From: Borborobacter arsenicus
GTDB lineage: Bacteria > Pseudomonadota > Alphaproteobacteria > Rhizobiales > Rhizobiaceae
Direction of reading: 5' to 3'
DNA length: 64,000 nt
NCBI RefSeq assembly: GCF_003934165.1
Contig: NZ_RKST01000011.1
Span: forward strand, 168,881 to 232,880
Made by a program: the position numbers and the translations under genes. Below, in pieces: positions 59,484 through 64,000 of the stretch (position 1 is its first letter; every line of letters starts with the position of its first letter). Below the pieces are notes generated by a model. It searched no databases, was not told the origin of the DNA, and worked only from the letters and a program-made list of their open reading frames with translations.

Positions 59484-62470
59484 CGGTCTATCAGCCCAAT
59501 CGTCTGGACAAAGGCGGCCTCATCGACCGCTCGACGCCACTCGACTTCACCTTCGATGGCAAGCATCTGACCGGCTTTGCCGGTGACACGCTGGCTTCCG
59601 CACTTGTTGCCAACGGCGTCACGCTGGTCGGCCGCTCGTTCAAATATCACCGCCCGCGCGGCATATTGACGGCCGGGTCCGAAGAGCCCAACGCGCTGGT
59701 AGAGCTTCGCAGCGGCAATCGCCGCGAGGCCAACACCAAGGCCACCACTACCGAGCTTTATTACGGGCTGGAGGCCCAGAGCCAGAATCGGTGGCCGTCG
59801 CTCGCCTTCGACGTGATGTCGGTCAACCAGCTCTTCTCGCCGATCTTCGTCGCCGGTTTCTACTACAAGACCTTCATGTGGCCGGCGAAATTCTGGGAAA
59901 AGCTCTATGAGCCGGCGATCCGCCGCGCTGCCGGCCTCGGCCGGCCGAGCGGCCTGGCCGATCCCGACCACTATGAAAAGGCCTGGGCGCATTGCGACGT
60001 GCTGGTTGTGGGCAGCGGCGCGTCGGGTCTGGCGGCCGCGCTCGCAGCGGGTCGGACCGGTGCGCGCACCATCCTTGCCGAGGAAGACAGTAGGGCCGGC
60101 GGCAGGCTGCTTTCGGATCAGGGCGAGATCGACGGCGTCAGCGCGCGTGACTGGGTTGAAGGGGCACTTGCCGAACTCGCCTCGCTGCCCAATGTGCGCC
60201 TCATGACGCGCACCGCCGTGTTCGGCGTATATGACGGCGGCACCTATGGCGCGCTTGAGCGCGTCAACGATCACGTGCCGGTGCCGCCCAGGCATCAGGT
60301 CCGCCAAAGGCTGTGGCGCATCGTTGCCAAGCGCTGCGTGGTGGCGGCCGGTGCCGTCGAGCGGCCCATCGTGTTTTCCGGCAATGACCGTCCCGGCGTG
60401 ATGATGGCTTCGGCGGTGCGGACCTATATCGATCGCTTCGCCGCGAGGCCTGGCCGGAATCTGGCGGTGTTTGCCAATAATGACGACGCCTGGAAGACGG
60501 TCGAGGCGGCACATCGCGCCGGCATCGGCATTGCTGCCGTGGTCGATGTGCGTAAGGAACTGACCCAGGCGCAACGGACGCTGGCGCAGGCGGCGGGTTT
60601 CCCCGTCCTCAATGGCGTGATCCACGATGTCCATGGTGGCGCCAAGGGCGTCAGCGGCATCGAGGTGCAGCTGGCGAGCGGCAAGCGTGAAACGATTGCG
60701 GCCGACTGCCTGGCGATGTCGGGCGGCTGGAATCCGGCCGTCGGCTTGTCCTCGCATCATCGCGGCCGGCCCAAATGGCGCGAGGATATCGCAGCCTTTG
60801 TGCCGGGCGACGACATTCCGGCCGGAATGGTCGTGGCCGGTGCCGCCAATGGCGCGTTTTCGCTCGATGCCTGCCTGCGTGAGGGCCATGAAGCGGGCGC
60901 TGCGGCGGCTGCCGGATCCGGCGGCAGGAAGGCTGCCGGCAATGCAGCGGTCGCGGCCAATCCCGACGATGCCTTGTCGATCGCCCCGGTCTGGCATGTC
61001 GAAGGCAAGCACAAGGCTTTTGTCGACTTCCAGCATGACGTCACCGCATCAGATGTCGCGCTGGCGCAGCGCGAAGGCTTCGAATCGGTCGAGCACCTGA
61101 AGCGTTACACCACGCTCGGCATGGCGACTGACCAGGGTAAGAACTCCAATGTCACCGGCCTTGCCATCATGGCAGAGGTGAGTGGACGGTCCATTCCGCA
61201 GACCGGCACCACGATTTACCGGCCGCCGCAGGTGCCGGTCGCCATCGGCGCCCTGGCCGGCCATAATCGCGACGAGAAGTTCCATGCCGCCCGCCAGGCA
61301 CCATCCAATCATTGGGCGGCTGAGCGCGGCGCTCCCTTTGTCGATACGGGCCTGTGGAAGCGTGCGCAGTGGTATCCTCTGCCGGGCGAGAACGACTGGC
61401 TGACTTCCGTCAACCGCGAAGTCGTCACCGTGCGCAACGGCGTCGGCTTTTGCGATGTCTCAACGCTGGGCAAGATCGACGTGATGGGGCCGGATGCCGG
61501 TACGTTCCTCGATCGCGTCTATATCAACCTGTTCTCCACGCTCGCCGTCGGCAAGGCGCGCTATGGCCTGATGCTGCGCGACGATGGCATCGTCATGGAT
61601 GACGGCACCACCTCGCGGCTCGCCGAAGACCATTATTTCATGACCACCACCACGGCCAAGGCCGGGCCGGTGATGCAGTATCTGGAATATTGCCGTCAGG
61701 TGCTGTGGCCGGAACTCGACGTGCAGCTGACCTCCTGCACCGACCAGTGGGCGACATTCTCCGTTGCCGGGCCGAAGTCGCGCGATCTCCTGCGCAATAT
61801 CGTCGATCCGGCCGAGGATCTGTCCAATGAGGGCTTCCCCTTCATGGGCGTTCGCGAGGTGCCGCTTCGCGGCGGCATGTATGCTCGGCTGTTCCGCATC
61901 TCGTTTTCGGGCGAGATGGCCTTTGAGATTTCGGTGCCGGCCCGCTATGGCGACGCCTTGGCGCGCAATCTGATGATCGCCGGCGAGCCTTTCGGCGTCA
62001 TTCCCTATGGCACCGAAGCGCTGGGCGTGATGCGTATCGAGAAGGGGCATGTCGCCGGTCCGGAACTCAACGGGACCACGACGGCCGACGATCTCGGCCT
62101 GGGCAAGATGGCATCCAAGAAGAAGGATTTCGTCGGCCGGGTCATGGCCACCCGTGAGGCGCTGGTGGCGCCCGACCGGCAGGTCGTGGTCGGCATCAAG
62201 CCGGTCGACAAGGCAAGGCGGCTGCGTTCAGGCGCGCATATCATCCCCAAGGGCGCCATTGTCGGCCCCGATACCGACCAGGGCTATGTCACCTCGGTCT
62301 GCCATTCGCCGATGCTTGGCCAATGGGTCGGTCTGGGCCTGGTCGAACGTGGTCGCGAGCGCTTCGGCGAAATCGTGCGCGCGCATGATCCGCTGCGGGG
62401 CGAGGACTATGACGTCGAGATCTGCAATCCTGTCTTCTACGACCCCGAGGGAGGACGCCAGCGTGGCTGA
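59480..62470 (+). CDS. mgdC: N-methylglutamate dehydrogenase subunit C (sarcosine oxidase alpha-like)
   Basis: A 996-residue protein. Order of domains: an N-terminal ferredoxin-like domain (about 15-110) without the cluster cysteines, as in SoxA; an NAD-binding flavoprotein domain starting DVLVVGSGASGLAAALAAG (about 173); a SoxA-type A3 region (NAVVAANPDDALSIAPVW, KAFVDFQHDVTASDVALAQREG); and a C-terminal GcvT/tetrahydrofolate domain from about 600 (GFCDVSTLGKIDVMGPDAGTFLDRVYINLF). The last domain would pass the methyl carbon of N-methylglutamate to tetrahydrofolate as 5,10-methylene-H4F. Confidence 0.94.
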   Translation: MTVYQPNRLDKGGLIDRSTPLDFTFDGKHLTGFAGDTLASALVANGVTLVGRSFKYHRPRGILTAGSEEPNALVELRSGNRREANTKATTTELYYGLEAQSQNRWPSLAFDVMSVNQLFSPIFVAGFYYKTFMWPAKFWEKLYEPAIRRAAGLGRPSGLADPDHYEKAWAHCDVLVVGSGASGLAAALAAGRTGARTILAEEDSRAGGRLLSDQGEIDGVSARDWVEGALAELASLPNVRLMTRTAVFGVYDGGTYGALERVNDHVPVPPRHQVRQRLWRIVAKRCVVAAGAVERPIVFSGNDRPGVMMASAVRTYIDRFAARPGRNLAVFANNDDAWKTVEAAHRAGIGIAAVVDVRKELTQAQRTLAQAAGFPVLNGVIHDVHGGAKGVSGIEVQLASGKRETIAADCLAMSGGWNPAVGLSSHHRGRPKWREDIAAFVPGDDIPAGMVVAGAANGAFSLDACLREGHEAGAAAAAGSGGRKAAGNAAVAANPDDALSIAPVWHVEGKHKAFVDFQHDVTASDVALAQREGFESVEHLKRYTTLGMATDQGKNSNVTGLAIMAEVSGRSIPQTGTTIYRPPQVPVAIGALAGHNRDEKFHAARQAPSNHWAAERGAPFVDTGLWKRAQWYPLPGENDWLTSVNREVVTVRNGVGFCDVSTLGKIDVMGPDAGTFLDRVYINLFSTLAVGKARYGLMLRDDGIVMDDGTTSRLAEDHYFMTTTTAKAGPVMQYLEYCRQVLWPELDVQLTSCTDQWATFSVAGPKSRDLLRNIVDPAEDLSNEGFPFMGVREVPLRGGMYARLFRISFSGEMAFEISVPARYGDALARNLMIAGEPFGVIPYGTEALGVMRIEKGHVAGPELNGTTTADDLGLGKMASKKKDFVGRVMATREALVAPDRQVVVGIKPVDKARRLRSGAHIIPKGAIVGPDTDQGYVTSVCHSPMLGQWVGLGLVERGRERFGEIVRAHDPLRGEDYDVEICNPVFYDPEGGRQRG

Positions 62471-63098
62471 ATTTGTCTGGCATGCCGTTTCGCCGCTCCA
62501 GCATTCCTTCACCCCCGGCCGTATGGGCGAAACCGCCGACGCGGCCGGAGTGCGGATGGCTGAGATCAGGAATTTCAACCTGGTGCAGATATTTGCCCGG
62601 CGCGGCCAGTGGTCGGCCGTGGCCAAGGCCGCCAAGGCGCATTTCGGCGTTGAGGCTCCAACCCGCCCGCAAGCTGTCTCCGGCAAGGCCGGGGTGTTGC
62701 TGTGGTCAGGTCCCGATCAGTTGTCGGCGCTGACGGCGCGGCGCGGCGACGAGATCAGGCCATTGGATGCGCTGCGTGACCGTTTTGCCGGCATCGCCTC
62801 GCTCTCCGACCAGTCGGACGGCCGCTGCCTGCTGCGCATTTCAGGCGCGCGCGCCCGCGACATGCTGGCCAAGGTGTCGTCGGTCGATCTCGATGCAGCT
62901 GTCTTCCCGGTGGGCGCCGCGGCGGCAACGGCAATCGACCACACCGCCGCCAATCTCTGGCGCGAGGCGGATGCAGCGGATGGATCGCCGGTATTCAAGC
63001 TGCTGGTCTTTTCCAGCTTCGCCGACAGCCTGTGGGATACGCTGGTGGATGCGGCTGCCGAATACGGCATCGAGGTCGAAAGCCCGGCTGGCCTGTAA
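62463..63098 (+). CDS. mgdD: N-methylglutamate dehydrogenase subunit D (sarcosine oxidase gamma-like)
   Basis: A 211-residue protein with a GTG start inside the mgdC end (8-nt overlap). FVWHAVSPLQHSF, VRMAEIRNFNLVQIFARRG, LSDQSDGRCLLRISGARARDMLAKVSSVDLDAAVFPVGAAAATAIDH fit SoxG. Small, divergent subunit; completes the mgd operon. Confidence 0.9.
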   Translation: MAEFVWHAVSPLQHSFTPGRMGETADAAGVRMAEIRNFNLVQIFARRGQWSAVAKAAKAHFGVEAPTRPQAVSGKAGVLLWSGPDQLSALTARRGDEIRPLDALRDRFAGIASLSDQSDGRCLLRISGARARDMLAKVSSVDLDAAVFPVGAAAATAIDHTAANLWREADAADGSPVFKLLVFSSFADSLWDTLVDAAAEYGIEVESPAGL

Positions 63099-63236
63099 GG
63101 TCCTAAAAGTTGCTCTCCTCCTAACTAACAAGCCGGCATCGGTTGCTCCCGCTGCCGGCTGTTCTATGCTTGGTTGCCGCGATGGTTGTATCGTGGCGAG
63201 CAGGTGGCGTTGCTGCCTGCCTGAGCGGAGGTCGAG

Positions 63237-63776
63237 ATGGGCTGGCATATTGCGCCACGCGATCAGCGCGGGCACTTTGTGGGAAAGCCTATCCGGACAC
63301 TGGGCTTGCTCCTGACTGCCTGCCTTATCCTCCCGGCCACTCTGTCGGCCGACGAGCAGACGCTTGCCCTCTCCGACTTCTTTCTTGTCGATTCCTCCGG
63401 CGAGGCGCGCGATCAGCGCGTCGAACATGATGAACGCCTGAGGCGCATGGATAAAACCCTGCAGGCGGAGCTTTCCCGCAGCGGGAGCTTTTCCTTGGTG
63501 GAGATGAATTGTCCGTCGCAGGGCTGTTCAGGGCAGGCGATGAAGCTCGACGAGCTTCTTGGCCGCGCCCAGGCGGCTGGCGCACGCTTCCTGGTTGTCG
63601 GCGCGGTCGAAAAGATGAGCACGCTGGTCCTGTGGTCGCGGCTTGAGGTCTATGAAATTGCCAGCCGCAAGATGGTCTTCGACCGGCTGTTCACCTTCCG
63701 GGGCGACAATGACGAGGCCTGGCAGCGCGCGGCCCATTATATGGCCCGGGACCTGATCAGGAACGCGCCGCGATAG
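63237..63776 (+). CDS. secreted DUF2380/DUF3280-type protein
   Basis: A 179-residue protein with a signal peptide (RTLGLLLTACLILPATLSA, cleaved near ADEQT). Then LALSDFFLVDSSGEARDQRVEHDERLRRMDKTLQAEL, a conserved pair of cysteines (NCPSQGCSG) and ARFLVVGAVEKMSTLVLWSRLEVYEIASRKMVFDRLFTFRGDNDEAW, resembling DUF2380. Proteins of this kind are seen near amine- and alcohol-oxidation genes of Proteobacteria. The gap of 138 nt after mgdD leaves open whether it is in the operon. Function unknown; periplasmic. Confidence 0.7.
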   Translation: MGWHIAPRDQRGHFVGKPIRTLGLLLTACLILPATLSADEQTLALSDFFLVDSSGEARDQRVEHDERLRRMDKTLQAELSRSGSFSLVEMNCPSQGCSGQAMKLDELLGRAQAAGARFLVVGAVEKMSTLVLWSRLEVYEIASRKMVFDRLFTFRGDNDEAWQRAAHYMARDLIRNAPR

Positions 63777-63827
63777 ATCATTTTCTGCCAGCGGTATCCG
63801 CCGGCCTTGCGCAAGCCGCGCAGGCGC

Positions 63828-63857
63828 AAAAAAACGCCGCGCTTTTGGCGCGGCGTT
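63828..63857 (-). terminator. intrinsic terminator of fhs
   Basis: AACGCCGCGC and GCGCGGCGTT form a 10-bp stem with a TTTTG-type loop; the plus-strand A-run before it (63828-63834) is a U-tract for minus-strand transcripts, so it ends fhs. It can also slow plus-strand read-through from the DUF2380 gene. Confidence 0.8.
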
Positions 63858-63881
63858 CAAGTTTGGCTTGGAGGATAAGTA

Positions 63882-64000
63882 TCAGCTCAACCCGTCGATC
63901 TCGCCTGCCTCGTTGATGATGATCTTCTCCGAGGAGGGCTTTGAGGGCAGGCCGGGCATGGTCATGATCTCGCCGCAGATGGCCACGACGAAGCCGGCGC
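63882..64000 (-). CDS. fhs: formate-tetrahydrofolate ligase, C-terminal end
   Basis: Only the last 39 codons are in the window; the gene continues past the right edge. The end [20 protein letters not shown], then [18 protein letters not shown], is the highly conserved C-terminus of Fhs. The enzyme joins formate to tetrahydrofolate with ATP (or works in reverse), linking the C1 units from MgdC and DmmD to formate oxidation and biosynthesis. It converges on the mgd operon. Confidence 0.9.
   Translation of the reverse strand, partial: AGFVVAICGEIMTMPGLPSKPSSEKIIINEAGEIDGLS

Noticed and set aside
59360..61036. A 558-codon minus-strand open frame opposite mgdC
   Set aside because: mgdC is fully supported by homology on the other strand; the antisense frame has no domain and no ribosome binding site.
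1..64000. tRNA genes, CRISPR arrays, transposases, phage genes or an origin of replication
   Set aside because: None was seen. Repeats found are isolated intergenic palindromes, not regularly spaced arrays.

Overview
The window looks like a chromosomal segment of an alphaproteobacterium of the order Rhizobiales, most like the Mesorhizobium/Aminobacter (Phyllobacteriaceae) group. This is judged from recognition only: GC-rich coding with many ATGA, GTGA and TTGA stop/start overlaps, a rhizobial flagellar locus with MotC, MotE, FlaF, FlbT, Rem and VisN/VisR, a FlgF-FliI-FlgB-FlgC-FliE-FlgG order, and palindromic intergenic repeats of rhizobial type. No rRNA, tRNA, phage genes, transposases or CRISPR arrays were seen.

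Left edge (1-5850): the end of a GNAT acetyltransferase gene, a small membrane protein, a NicO-type nickel/cobalt exporter or permease with its DUF1007 partner, a LysR regulator, then an ornithine/lysine decarboxylase preceded by a good promoter and a long folded leader RNA, and a second GNAT gene.

Flagellar locus (about 5.9-44.3 kb): almost a complete motility gene set. Minus-strand operons are DUF1217-flgF-fliI-orf; flgB-flgC-fliE-flgG-flgA-flgI-motE-flgH-fliL-fliP; flaA; fliF-fliH-motB-motC-fliK-transglycosylase; rem; flgE-flgK-flgL-flaF-flbT-flgD-fliQ; and flhA-fliR-fliJ-like-flgJ-flgN-fliL-like. The plus-strand operon is motA-fliM-fliN-fliG-flhB-orf. The master regulators visN-visR close the block. 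Every structural operon, but not flaA, rem or visNR, carries the same 33-bp promoter-proximal element (half-site, 5 nt, CGCAAG, 9 nt, CTA), which I propose is the operator of the OmpR-type activator Rem. An MFS exporter gene flanked by intergenic repeats splits fliQ from flhA.

Methylated-amine locus (about 44.3-64 kb): an XRE-cupin regulator, a DapA-family lyase, the four-gene dimethylamine monooxygenase set (dmmD-dmmA-dmmB-dmmC, minus strand), a divergent APC permease and universal stress protein, and then the complete N-methylglutamate pathway on the plus strand: mgsABC (N-methylglutamate synthase), gmaS (gamma-glutamylmethylamide synthetase) and mgdABCD (N-methylglutamate dehydrogenase). 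At the right edge are a secreted DUF2380-type protein and the end of fhs (formate-tetrahydrofolate ligase). Together they would import methylated amines, convert dimethylamine to methylamine plus formaldehyde, load methylamine onto glutamate, regenerate glutamate with release of a C1 unit to tetrahydrofolate, and link to formate metabolism. No trimethylamine monooxygenase (tmm) or TMAO demethylase (tdm) gene is present here.
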